The notes under the pieces were generated by a model. The model was not told the DNA's origin. It made no database searches and saw only the letters and a program-made list of their open reading frames with translations. Positions 23,362 to 34,935 of a stretch of 64,000 nucleotides of DNA are shown piece by piece. Source of the stretch: Syncephalastrum monosporum B8922. Taxonomy: Eukaryota > Mucoromycota > Mucoromycetes > Mucorales > Syncephalastraceae. A program made the position numbers and the translations under genes. The stretch's first letter is position 1. The number at the start of each line of letters is the position of its first letter. The DNA is taken from contig JNEN01000714.1 of the NCBI GenBank assembly GCA_000697355.1, positions 62,001 through 126,000 on the forward strand, written 5' to 3'.

Positions 23362-25803
23362 GACGACCTCATGTAAGAAGAGAGAGAAAAAGACAGGCAC
23401 ACACGCTCACACACACACACAAAGTGGAAAAGTGTTGTATAAAAAAGGCTGTCGGTGAAACACCAAAAAGAAATATTTAAGCCGGGCGGGGCAAGCGGTC
23501 TTTTGATGTCATGGAGACAGCAAGCTCACAAGAGAGGAGAGCATTGTCTCTCATTAGTTCTCCGACGCATACATATCGCACACTGGTTATCATTGGTGTA
23601 ACATTGCTTTTGCTTCACAAAAAAGCTTATACACACAGATAGGTGTGCTGTATCATTTTGGGATAAACTGAGATCCCTCACCCCCGTCCATCGTCGATAT
23701 AACAGCGAAAAAAACTTTGCCTATCTTTTTTTTTTTTGAGAGCGATAAGCCTCATCATTCCTCTTTCGATACATCGACATAAGAAGGCCCTGGTCCCTCC
23801 CGCCAACCAAACTGGGTTCGTTCGCTGATGTATGGAAGGCCAGCTGCAGCACGCACAGTTTACCCAATTTGGGCAAAAACGTATGCACAGATACAACATT
23901 TTTTATACCATGAGTTTCTCTCTGGACATCTAACAGTATACTCCTTTCTCGGAAAGATTCGTACGTTGCTTATAGTATGCACAGGCCAACCCATTCTCTT
24001 CTTCTCGTATCATAGTACGAGTCCTATGCGTATACTTTAATTACCCTTCCCCGAATTTTGTCTGAATAATGGTGTTTGTAAATGTGTGGACTTTTGATTG
24101 CTTACATTACGCATGAACCTAAACTGCCCTTCCTACTTGTCTTTTATGCACCACAGACCACCTTTCTCCTTCTTTTGAATACTGCGTTTCATTATTATGC
24201 GTCTACCTTACCTTTTGTGCCTTACTCCGCCCATTCATAAGGTCACGTGGTGCAATCGCCTTATGCCACCTCGATTTCTCCCGCCTTCTTACAAGAGGAT
24301 ATAATGGAAGAAAAACGACCGCATCCCGTACTCGATAACCATCCATACTGAAACGTTACATACTACAGTCTGAAAATCATTTCATTTCTATATCTCAGGT
24401 AACGAAACCATCTTCCAGTGACGTACTGGTAAAATAGCCACGAATGACCATTTTTTCCTTGACGGAGAAATACATTCCTATTATAATCTTTGTAAACAGG
24501 GTTTTACTTTTACTTTGAAAGCATCCAAGTGTGCGTCTGCTGGTTATCCTTGCCTCTTCTATTCGGTTGTACCCATCGACGGATATACGCGGAGGGCGGT
24601 GAATGGCAGCCGTATACTCAGACCAGCATCGTTGGCCGAAGATCATCATTTGAGACCCAGAAGAGTCATATTTTAGCCCTTGTAATTCAGGGAGGAAAAA
24701 TCAGACCTAGCTGTACTTGTGTCAAACTTTTTGAGATAATGCGTGGTAAAATCATTTTGGTGCTGATAACCTTTCCATCATCATGAGAATAGTACATTGC
24801 TCCCCGACTCGCCGTAAGTGAACCTGCTGGCGGCTGTTAATTTCATAGGCTACACGTACAGCAGAAAAAAAAAAAAAGTACCAGATAACCAGTGCGCCGC
24901 CTTAAAATAATAATAAACATGTTCACCGTGGATATTCTCAAAAAAAAATATATGTTTATACTCTGCAGTGAACCATGATATTGATGAGAGTGGGTAGGGA
25001 GGTCAGGGGCACAGTAGGTATGGGCGCAAGGGCCATCTATTATAAACTTGTATAAGTGTTCAAAGTATTGTATACTTTGGTTTGCGAGCAAGCTTTAATT
25101 TGTGGAACGATAGGTCGAAAAATTATCACAATAAGCATAGGTCCTATTTTCTGGGCAATGTGGCGTGGACGGTAGAAATCCATAGTAAAGACACAGCCCG
25201 GTCACCGGGTGAGAAACACAGAGCACTTGCTTTTTGAGGAGTGGTTTAATTCCTGGTTTTCTTCGTCTTGCTTCTCATAAATGCGAAAGCTCACTATTGA
25301 CAGAAGAGGTAATCCGGAAGAATGGTCGCACACGTCTCTATAATTATCCTGTCTATTTTGGGAAACAGATCTTCATCCTCTTGACGAAAAAAATAAATAA
25401 AACATCATGAACCCAACCCACCTACCGCCCGTTTTTCTCTCTCTTCTCTTACTCTTGCAGCGTACTCCTTTCTCTCCATTCGTTTTCCAGAATCCCTCAT
25501 CCTCCTCCTCTTCCCCGTTTTCATTGCAGCTGTCTGCTTTTCCGCCCCACGCCTATACATACATACGTACATACATTCTTTCATACCCCTCCCCCAATCC
25601 CATTCCCCGTATCCCCTGACTCCCATCTTTTGCTTTCTCTTTCTTCGTCGTTCGACAGAAAGATTAGAGTTGTGCACATTCATCTTCTACTTGTTCCATC
25701 GCATTCTCCTTTCCTTTGCTTTCTGCACATATACGAACGCGAGCCGTCCGTCAAACACACTAAAACAAACCGATATACATATCCCGTACGCTTATTGCCC
25801 ATC
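23362..25803. other. intergenic, no gene recognised
   Basis: About 2.4 kb upstream of RasGEF 1 and of the small gene at 25804. It contains AT-rich DNA, a CA-rich stretch (about 23398-23421) and a CT-rich tract running up to the start at 25804 (about 25430-25800), probably the downstream gene's promoter and leader. No coding signal seen. Confidence 0.55.
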
Positions 25804-26289
25804 ATGTTGACAACGCTTGCTGGTCAAAAACGGAAACGCACAGTCCGCACGGTTCGATTCGACCCTGGAAGCCCAGAAATTCTCGAGACCTATTCAGCAG
25901 ACGAGTACGACCGCGGTGGTCGTTTCCAGCACACAACGTTGTACAAATTCAAGGCTCCCAAAGAGCTCTCTCTTGCTATCCCTGCCGCGCCTTTCTCCTG
26001 TAACGGCAGTGATGATGACCTGAGTAGCAGCAGCAGCAATGAAACGAGCAGCCCGGGTACACCTACTTCGGAGGGTGAAGGTGACAATCACGGTCTTCTG
26101 CTGGATAATTCATCCAACGCGTCCACCACTGCCACTACCTTGACTGTTAAAAAGATGCGTCCCAAGCTGTCGGTGGATACAACGATTTGCGCTGGACCGC
26201 TATTCTTTACCAAGCTTTCGACGCATCACAAAGCAAGTCATTCTACGCACGACGACGGTTACTTGGTGCCCGTCTCTGCTTATCCTTAA
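25804..26289 (+). CDS. small protein with RVxF-type motif followed by TYSADEYDR
   Basis: Not recognised as a named gene. A single exon encodes 161 aa. The N-terminus is basic (QKRKRTVRTVRF) and contains R-T-V-R-F, which fits the protein phosphatase 1 docking consensus [RK]-x-[VI]-x-[FW]. It is followed at once by DPGSPEILETYSADEYDRGG, a valine-phenylalanine plus tyrosine-aspartate pattern I associate with short fungal regulatory proteins. The middle is a Ser/Thr/acidic low-complexity region (SSSSSNETSSPGTPTSEGEG). The C-terminus LSTHHKASHS precedes GYLVPVSAYP. Long CT-rich leader upstream. PP1 binding is an inference from the motif alone. Confidence 0.65.
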   Translation: MLTTLAGQKRKRTVRTVRFDPGSPEILETYSADEYDRGGRFQHTTLYKFKAPKELSLAIPAAPFSCNGSDDDLSSSSSNETSSPGTPTSEGEGDNHGLLLDNSSNASTTATTLTVKKMRPKLSVDTTICAGPLFFTKLSTHHKASHSTHDDGYLVPVSAYP

Positions 26290-28211
26290 TATTGTATTTT
26301 CTCCACTTTATTTCTACCCTTTACCTTCTTCCTTCTACTATACACGCACCGTGATTCGCGACTGGATCGCTTTACGTACACTGCTCTACAAAAAAGGGTG
26401 TTATTACTCTTGTTCATTGATTTCTATTTCATTCTATCTCGTCCTGTTACGAAAAAGTAAAAGCATTGTTTTCGGTTGACGACGGCACATTGGCGCATAG
26501 TCTTTGTTCCTTCTATTGAGAAATCATCCAGCATACACATACTTCTCTTTTTTGCTTCAACGGTTTCCAAAACAAGGTAGGAAAGAGCAGTGATAGAACG
26601 GCTTAGAAGGCCCAACAGTATTAAAGGCAAAGTATATTTTTTGCGGCGCAGGCGCTGACTTTGACGAGTTACACGAATATGTATTCGACCACTAGCGAAA
26701 GTTAGCACCATGTCTCGGACAAAGTTTGTAGAAACATCCACAGGATCTTGTCATTTTAAATGATTATCGTAACCCATTCTGACATTTTTGAGGAAATATT
26801 TGACATCACATACTCGCGTTGATAGCAAATGGATGTAGATGAGCATCTGTGACGATTAACATGCTGATACTAAGTGCATTTTGAAAGCCCAATCATTTGC
26901 ATGGTTACATCATAACGCTGAAGATGTTCGTTTTTTTGAAATATAACCAACACACAAAGAACATGATACTCTAGCTATCCCATTCTAGACACAGATGTTT
27001 TTCATAAGGTCAATGAAGGAGGTCAAGCTCAAAGCTTGCTGGCACCTTCATGAACTGCATCGCTCGCATAAATCGGTGGAGACATTTTTTTATGGATGAT
27101 AAAGAGCGTAACAAAAGTGTACCACCACCGCGGGGTCCCTGTTCGTTTGACTCTAGACTAAGAAACGGAGCACTGAGGCGCGTTCACATGCGCCATTAAT
27201 GCCCGTTCATAATACTGTGTTCTTCGCGAGATATTTCATCTACAAAATCTCGTGAACCTAGCGCTCAAATCATTGCGCTTCATCGGTCAGGAAATACGAG
27301 TTCATTGCAGTCCAGGTTTGACTTCACAGAGCCCCTATTGGTTTAAAGGCAACGCCGACAAAAGTGTTTATGACGCAGTACCACATGAGCACAAGCCTAG
27401 CCTAAAGCCATGATAGCCACTGCGGATGCACTGCCCTGGCAAAATAATCACAAGGTTTATTGAAGGGGCAATCGCGAACAGGTACATTTGGAGTTAAAAT
27501 AAATATCCGTAAATAAGTATGAGTATTGGTGCAACCTGACAGAAAAGAACTCAATCCGAGCATACTGAAATAAAGCTAAGTATTGGCGACATTGTGTCAA
27601 GCGTACAACATATCGGAACTGCTATTCAGAAGTAAATTTAATATGCATTTACCAGTTTATATTGTGTTTGATCACCCATCTAAAAAATGCACATATGCTA
27701 ATTAATGATGAACAATGTAGGGGGATATCCGCGTTTTAGCAAGGTAGGTCGAGGAAAAAGAAACGAAGTAGCAAAAGGATCAATCTCAACTGATTGAACC
27801 CGTGGTATGGACCTGATATGCTTGCAAAACATGAACATCAGAAGGCCACCAAATGAACTCGCCGCAAAAGGATGTAATCAATAGTCTGTGACGTATGGAT
27901 CAACTCGACGTGGAGTAGCTAGGCTTTAATAACCCCAAGCGGCACATTCAACGGGGGGGGGTTTTCTGCTATGGCATAACGTCTCCATACGAAAACTTGC
28001 GAATCGTTTAGACGGCATATCAGCTATGTGAAGCAAGCCCGAGGGAGAAGGAATAGTAAGAAACTTGGAGGAGAGGCACGGGCAGGAAGTGCCAGATGCA
28101 TAGGCACTTGTTTCATCATATACAAATTCAGCGTGGCTTGGAGCGGGAGCTTCACCTGGAATTGTGTCAAGCGGCGACGCAGCACAGTAACCAGACTGAC
28201 AGTCCATTACC
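26290..28211. other. intergenic, AT-rich, no gene recognised
   Basis: Nearly 2 kb with stop codons in all frames and no recognisable product, tRNA or mobile element. A 9-nt G run occurs at 27953-27961. Confidence 0.6.
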
Positions 28212-28654
28212 ATGTTCAACCGAGCCATTACTCGCGGTGTCCGATGCGCACACACTGCCGCTGCCCAGGCCTCGAAGCCTGTACCTCCACCGAGAGGTAA
28301 ATTCGTCACTATGGCTTGTATCAAAAGCCCCTCTCACATTAAGTTTCTCTAGGCGCCATCAAGGAACCTGCTGATTTCCTGAAGGCGATCGGACGCAACT
28401 GCGAACAGCATGCCGACAGCTTTGAGGCAAGTGGTGAAAATACTAGAAGAAAAAGAAGAAGGACAGAAGAATAACAAAATAGATGTGCAATACAGACATG
28501 GGATAGCTTATTCACTGCAACAACCCGAATGATGCGGACTGACATGGGTATCGAAACCAAGCAACGCAAGTATATCCTCGCCTGGCGCGAGTTCTATCGC
28601 CAGGGACGCGATCTCCACGCTGTGCCCCTCAAGACTCCTAAGAAGAAGAAATAG
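28212..28654 (+). CDS. FYV4: mitochondrial small ribosomal subunit protein mS41 (IGR motif, Fyv4)
   Basis: Small-subunit mitoribosomal protein with the IGR motif. Three exons (28212-28296, 28353-28426, 28496-28654) give 105 aa. The N-terminus MFNRAITRGVRCAHTAAAQA reads as a mitochondrial presequence. The motif is intact: DFLKAIGRNCEQHADSFE, then TWDSLFTATTRMMRTDMGI and TKQRKYILAWREFYRQG. The tail ends PKKKK. Intron 2 (28427-28495) is GC-AG: GAG|GCAAGT is the only donor that keeps frame. It is convergent with Rieske gene A (157 bp between stop codons). Confidence 0.92.
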
Positions 28655-28811
28655 ATATGTATAATAATAAAAGCAACCGGGGAACCCCACCCCTCCGCTG
28701 TGTACAGATATCATGGATGTATGCATGTCCGTAGAATATATATGCGTATATCTGTATTGCGTAAATATGTAGTGTGTATGTACGATATGTAGTATGTAGT
28801 TCAATCACCAA

Positions 28812-29132
28812 TCACCAATCATTCACCTGACATGGATTGACCGACCGTCCCCCGGTCCCTACGCCTCCACCCTCGAGGGGGAATGTCCAGCTGTGCTTTG
28901 TACATACGAGCGTATTACCTCGTACCTGGCCCCACGCCGATAGATCGACGCCCTTGTGCGGACAAAGACGATCGCATTCATACGTGGTTCCTGAAGCTGT
29001 GCGGACCCGGATGCGGCGATTATCGATGGGTTGGATGGGGCGGCTGCTCTGGATGAGAGGACGTTGCTGTGCCATGGGTGCCCTTGCGCGTTCTGTCTCG
29101 CCAGCGTCGTTATCGGACGAAGCTGTCGTATC

Positions 29133-29164
<32 letters not shown>

Positions 29165-30229
29165 CAATGATACTGCTGTCGCTACTGGAAATGCTGTTGG
29201 CGTCGCCTTTCTTATTGTCGTGGTCCAATATTTCTTCCGTGTGATCGTCGAATGACACAGACTTTTTGGGCGATCTTGATGAAGAGGAACGTGGACTTCC
29301 ATGTGTAGTGCTTTCGGGTGTATGTGCAAGTATCTCATTTTTGCCGACATCGATAGAACCATTTCGAATGGTGTTTCGCACCGTCTCGGGGTCCTGGCTC
29401 ACTTCGTCTTCAGAATCGATCATACTCGTTGGCGGAATCGTCATTGGTATGACAGGTTCACCCAGCACATATTTCTTCTTGTCTTTTTTGTCTTTCTTGT
29501 CTTTCTTGTCTTTCTTGTCTTTCTTGTCTTTCTTCATCTTTTTGTCTTTCTTGTCCTTCTTCTTCTTGACGTCCCTTTCTGCTGCGTGCAGTTTGATCTC
29601 CCATCCTGGATCGATGGCCCCTCTGAGCAGATCGCGCACGAGAGGGAGAAGTTCAAGCAACTTTTGGAAACATCGTCAGGACTTTCTCATTCTCTTGTGT
29701 CACACCGGAATCATGCCCATCGGTCTTACCAGCCAACTTTGATTTGAAAGAGCACGCAGATCCCGTAACTATAAAAAGTATACAGGGTAAGCAACATCAT
29801 ACACTCGACGGTGTTTTCTTTTATATACAGCCGAGATATTGACTTACGAGATAGAGGCGATTTTTGTCAAGCACTTGAAAATCTGCCTCGATTTGGTCTC
29901 GTGACCACCCACGTTCGCAACCGATCTGTTCCAGCAAGGTAGAGGCCCTCTATGAAGTGAACACGAAAAGGCAAGTGAGCCAAAAGCCGATTATCCGATA
30001 CGGCCCAAATATAAATAGAAGGGCGTAAAGCGTTACCATGGAATCAGGCAGCGGACCGCTTGCACCGGCAGCTCCGGGCATGAATGCCAGATCTGTTAAC
30101 ATTCAGTCAGTCCATTCTTCCTCCTTTAACATGGCGTGTACCTGGGGGTAAGGGATTAACACCATTTGCAGCGTAATTCGCCAAGAAGTTGTCGAGAAGA
30201 GAAGAAGTGGGTTCTTTGTGTTTACTCAT
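28812..30229 (-). CDS. Rieske [2Fe-2S] domain protein A with N-terminal helical module
   Basis: Predicted 377 aa; exons 30142-30229, 30037-30092, 29848-29949, 29730-29768, 28812-29660. The C-terminal domain carries the Rieske ligands C-P-H at residues 328-330 and C-T-K-H at 348-351, with 17 residues between, preceded by RIRVRTASGTTYECDRL. Upstream is a module not assigned to any family here: MSKHKEPTSSLLDNFLANYA, ASTLLEQIGCERGWSRDQIE, LDKNRLYLLRDLRALSNQSW and LLELLPLVRDLLRGAIDPGW, predicted helical and SAM-like in rhythm. The two are joined by a Lys/Asp repeat tract and an acidic poly-Ser linker. No signal peptide or membrane helix is visible, so a soluble location is inferred. Gene B at 61547-62784 is a paralogue. 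The redox partner is unknown. Confidence 0.85.
29131..29163 (-). repeat. AGC trinucleotide repeat encoding poly-Ser in Rieske gene A
   Basis: A CTG/CAG run on the plus strand reads as a serine tract in the minus-strand gene. It sits in the linker before the Rieske domain. Confidence 0.8.
29481..29570 (-). repeat. 9-bp tandem repeat encoding Lys-Lys-Asp units
   Basis: Repeats of about GTCTTTCTT on the plus strand encode KKD units on the minus strand, directly after the helical module of Rieske gene A. Such a repeat may vary in copy number between strains. Confidence 0.85.
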
Positions 30230-31037
30230 CGTTTAGTAATGAAGAATACGCTGACAAGAAGGAAGGAAAAATGAAAAGAGGAAGGGAAAAAAAAAGAAGA
30301 ACGAACTTAAAAAAAGTCAAAAGTCTCACACACATACACGGCGTAGCGAGCACGACCCACAGGGTAAATTAGGTCAGTGAGTAATCCGTTGATGGTTAGT
30401 GCGCGCCGTGTCAGTAAATATGCATGGCTGCATATGCATCATTGCAATAGTATGAACAGTATAGATCCCTTCCTTACAGATTAATCTACAAGTCCATCCT
30501 TTCTGATCCTATTATATTAAAGCTTCATGATGCCCGCAACAACGCGACCTGAATTCCAGATCATATGACCGCATACATAGGGTCCTTTCAATGATAGAGC
30601 ACCCAGCATACCAGATAGATTGCGTACCTGAAAGAGGCGGCCTCCTTCCCCGACCCCCTTCCGAGCAACATTTCTCCTATTGCCATGAGGATGACACGCA
30701 ACATTTTCGACACAACCGAGTAGACACTTTATCATTTTTACTTACAAGGATCCCAGATACATACAATCAGGTACCCAGCCCGTCGCCATCAAATGATCTT
30801 CTTTTGCCAAGCACTTGGCAATAAACAAAGTATAGTACGCTCTCACATACTCTGCATGAAATAATGTTGAAACACCCTATATGAATGCATCAGAACAAAG
30901 TGCAGTGAAAATGCCAAGGTTCGGAGAAGACACCCGATCCATTTCGGCTGGCTGGCTACGTACACAAATTCTGTGGTAAACTTTTGGCATAGTACGTAAG
31001 CTATTTTTACCCTTAAGCAAGTGTTCGTTTAAACGTT
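30230..31037. other. intergenic, no gene recognised
   Basis: Upstream of Rieske gene A and downstream of the UCH gene. No coding signal or structural RNA seen. Confidence 0.55.
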
Positions 31038-32397
31038 TTATTGTGTTGCATTGGCATTCTTCTTGGATGCGTTTTTGGCTGCTGCCTTTTCTTTTGCCGT
31101 GTTCACCAGGCCCTTCAGTTCGTTTCTTTCCGCCGAGATACGCAAGAGATTGTAGATCATAGGGACAAAATTGTGCTTGCGCAGGACGTTCTCTCTCTAC
31201 AGGACGCTTGTGTATCAGGCACATTTGTTACTTCTTTCCATTTGATGTTACTTACATGCCAGCGCACTCGCTTCTCTTTCTCCAGGTGAAGCTTGTGTTC
31301 AATCATCGCGCGATCCCCGTTCAGTTGGGTGCGCTCCGGGCTATCCTCAGGTAAAGACAAGAGCATGCCGTCCACCTCTTCGATCTGCTCTTCATATAAC
31401 TCCACCCGATCGCGCGTCAAGGCCATTAAGCTAAAATGAAGCTCGGATGCACCGTATTGGCCCATACGGTTCATGATGGCTTCGTTTGCCTTACCCACCC
31501 AGTCGTCATCGTGACACGCCCCTTATCAATAAATTCAAATCAAAAAACGGCACATATACGTCAGCTGATGAAACCACACACTTATTCATGCGAGGTTATT
31601 TCTCCCCTTTTTTCGTTTTTTTTTCTGCTAACTTACCCAAATTCACCGGGCCCTTTTTCAGACCGTCCAGCTCGTAAAGGGCGCCATGAATCGGAAGATA
31701 AGCGATGAAATGATACAGGTCCTCGTCCTTGTTCGATCGCGGGTCCTGCATTTCATTTACAAAGGGATCTGACCGTGCAAAGGAGTTGTGAACCGAGCGT
31801 ATCAGCTCGCTGTTAGAGATAGCCAGTCCTTTCATCTATGAAAAAAAAATAGCTTCAGTGAGCATCCTGTTTGTGCCAAAAGTACATCGGTCTATGCAGA
31901 TATGTACATCGGGTGGGAAATCAGCCGCGAACTCTTTAAAGTTTTGCAGTTCTGAGCCGAGCTCGATATCGTCACGATTGAGGAGAATAGAGAGAATGGC
32001 CTGTGTTGCGCATGCGTTGTTAATGACCTGGTTTGCAAAGAAAATGTGGTCGGTCAGGCCCTGATCGCTGTCGTCCTGAGCGGGTGTCGGCTCATTGCCT
32101 TGCCACTTGAAGAGGAAGATCAAGCCATAGATAGGTCTAACAAGTACGACGCTGATCAGCTAAACACAATAGACAGAATAGACGGTAGAATCAGAGCCTC
32201 TTACCGCAGCTGCTCCATGGTGGATTCGTCTAAACTCCAGATCTCTTCCATCTGAACGCCCCGGACACCCATGCCCTGGATCAGCTCAGTGAACACACCT
32301 ATTGGGCGGATCGGTGAGCTCGCGACAACATTCCAGCGTCTCACCTCACCGTACCTGGGTCACTCTCAATCAGGCACCAGTTTCCTGCTTCTGTCAT
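31038..32397 (-). CDS. ubiquitin C-terminal hydrolase, UCH37/UCHL5 type
   Basis: Cysteine deubiquitinase of peptidase family C12, in other organisms associated with the 26S proteasome. Six exons (32355-32397, 32205-32298, 31908-32136, 31637-31835, 31256-31521, 31038-31196) give 329 aa. The start gives [20 protein letters not shown], the typical opening. The active site Cys lies in [18 protein letters not shown], the catalytic His in [20 protein letters not shown], and the Asp probably within the same [13 protein letters not shown] stretch. A C-terminal UCH37-type extension ([33 protein letters not shown]) ends in a Lys/Ala-rich tail, the region that binds the proteasome receptor in known members. 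Confidence 0.94.
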
Positions 32398-32827
32398 GGT
32401 CGGTTATTGAGTGGTTATATTACGTTTACGTTTACGGTGAAAAAGAGTGTAACTGGTTGACAAATGCAAGTCGGAGCACGCGAACCTGCGACCGACATCA
32501 TTGGTGCCTGACTTTTGCCGCAGTAGCCCATTCAGCCATTTGTCACTTTGGGCGTCTGTCCTGTCGAGACTACGACGAAAACTCTGATTATTTGAGCTCG
32601 CAGTAAGGCATGAGAGCTAGCGAATGTCTATAAGCATAGCGCTAGCTTCATTGAATACGGGATAAGCAAATGGCTGATATTTGGGCAGCGGGAGAAGCGT
32701 ATGCATATACGTTTGTTGTATGAATTGTCTTGAGGATATCAGATGAGTGAATATTACTAACAGAATATATTTCTCGATATATTATTTCATAATTGCAGAC
32801 TGCTACTGCAAATTATTGTATGGAATA

Positions 32828-34385
32828 CTACTTCTCACTACCCGCTTCAGCATGGTGGCTACCAGCCGCAGTTTCTCCGCCATGGTCCCCATGTGCTCCT
32901 TCCGGTTCACCGCTGGCCCCACCCCCGCTGTCATGATGACTTGCTTCTTCTCGTGCAGCCGATGGAGGTGGTGAGTGATGAGCTGCTTTGGCATCAACGA
33001 CATTCACACCGAAAGCGCGATGACGGTTGTAGAGAAACTGCCAACCGAGAGAAAGAACGGCGAGTACGATAGTGACCGCCAGCATTGCCTTGACTTTACC
33101 CGTGATCGTGTAAGTCACCTCGTGGAGCGGGTTATGGTCGAGAATGCGCTTGATACCTGCAAGGTACCCGGTATGTACTAAAAAGTCAATCCCGATAATA
33201 AAAATGTAGGCCCCGGTAAATGATGTTGAGAACAGGATCACGTAACGTTCCAAAAAGAAGGTAGCACACGCCATAAAGACCGAGATGGCCACCAGGTAGC
33301 AGGCCCGTGCGACATCCTACAAGATTCGCACGTAGAGATAGTTAGCGCAGGCATCCGTGCAAGTTCTCTACCTGCTCTGCTTGTAATACATAAAAACAGA
33401 TGCCCCCCCCCTAATCGCAAAGGCAGAAAGAACAAGCATACCTGTGTAATAACAAGATCCTCTCTCCAGCAAAGGATGAAAAGCCCCAGCGCAAGACCAC
33501 CGAGACCCCCCACCAAATACATGGTTAAGTTCCAAAAGAAGGCGTACAAGATAGAACCAAGTATGCCGATGCCGACCGGAACGACGATCATGGTAATATC
33601 GTTATTGATGAATCCGCCTTCCGGTTGTGTGTTTGCCATGCCCACCCATGTGCATAGACCTAATGATAGAGGAGATATGCCCATATACCTATGTAAGCAT
33701 GCTACCTCATGAAAAGGCAAGTGACCCTGCATACCGAATGTGAGAAAGCCGCAGACGACCAGTGTCATCCGGAAAGAACGGAAGCCAAAGAGCATCAAGT
33801 AAATGCCTAGTACAATAAAAATGGCGCCAGCCACGCCCAGCTGCGGTGTCACAATGTCTGAACCGTAAATGGCCGCCGCTTCTTTTTTTTTTTCAGGTTA
33901 CCCGTGAGATCAGTAACAGGAGAGCAAGATATGTCATGGGAATGAGACCCGTCCGATACCTGAGTCATGACTGTTGCTACTGCTGCTATCGTCGTCATTA
34001 TGTCCTGAACCGCCTGAAGTGACGCCACCGCAATCTAGACGTTGGCAGGTATACAATAGCAGATGCATACGTGAATTAGACTACTTCGTCGACACAACTC
34101 TAGAATAGCAGTAGAGCCAATAGTTTTCTTTTTAGCGTACGTACTGCCATCATCGTTTTTGCAATCGTGTGTCTCGTGAGATTTAGCTCCCGTTGATGTG
34201 GGTGAGGCATCATTATTATCCCAATTTTGTGGAAGATCACGTCGCCCAAGCGCAGCAATGGCATATCGATGTATCGGACCGTTGTTGAGATTTTGTCGTG
34301 TTGTGGTCGGTGCAGCCGCAAGGAGAACAACATTGGATGCAGCTAGAACAAAGGCCACCAGAAAAATATACAAAAGGGTCTTCAT
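32828..34385 (-). CDS. TMEM198/TM7SF3-like multispan membrane protein (DUF4203 type)
   Basis: Predicted 381 aa; exons 34145-34385, 33960-34034, 33735-33857, 33442-33659, 32828-33316. MKTLLYIFLVAFVLAASNVV is a signal peptide. A luminal Asn/Ser-rich region with GGSGHNDDDSSSNSHDS follows, then about seven hydrophobic helices: AGAIFIVLGIYLMLFGFRSF, LVVCGFLTF, MIVVPVGIGILGSILYAFF, LVGGLGGLALGLFIL, VAISVFMACATFFL, AYIFIIGIDFLVH and AMLAVTIVLAVLSL. This arrangement matches the TM7SF3/TMEM198-like domain. The C-terminal tail is rich in His, Gly, Glu and Ala (HHDSGGGASGEPEGAHGDHG), which could bind metal, but that is speculation. Function in fungi is not established. Confidence 0.82.
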
Positions 34386-34935
34386 AAAGGAGAGCAGATG
34401 TTGTATTTACAAAGAGCACAAAATGGCAGAGAAAAAAGTTAGAAAGAGAGAGAGGAAGAGAGGAAGAGAAGAGAAGGCGCGAGTCAATGTATAAGCAACC
34501 CTGCGTGCATCTGTTGTATGTATTTAAGTATAAATATAGACCGTGTATGTAATGGTCCCGTTTCCTTTTTGTTGTTGTCTGTTAATGGTTCCCCTCACAA
34601 CATTCTTTCCACTTCCTATTACATGCGTTCAATCAGCAAGAGCCTAGAAACCTGACATTTATTCTTTTGCTCGGTGTATCCAAATATGGTAATGTTTTGG
34701 TTCCTGTCTCGTACTGAGGAGTGTGTTCCACATAGCGCCTGATCGATCGGCTCATGATGTATGTATATACACAATAAATTCTTTTGTATTATTATGATAC
34801 TGTGTATGTAGCTACAACATAATTTAAGACTTGTGTGTGTATGTGTGTATGTGCGTATATATAGTGTGTGAATATGGGCTGAAGGTATTAGGACGAAGTG
34901 TCTAAAAAATAAGTTATAAATGTGTTCAGCGGTGA
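34386..34935. other. intergenic
   Basis: Upstream of the TMEM198-like gene and downstream of the DUF1206 gene. AT-rich, with GT-rich stretches near 34830-34870. No gene seen. Confidence 0.5.

Noticed and set aside
26290..28211. Degraded transposon in the AT-rich gap
   Set aside because: No reverse transcriptase, transposase, terminal repeats or target-site duplications could be seen.
29266..29742. Phe/Leu-rich plus-strand frame (membrane-like)
   Set aside because: Antisense of the Lys/Asp repeat in Rieske gene A; the hydrophobicity comes from the repeat TTC/CTT codons.
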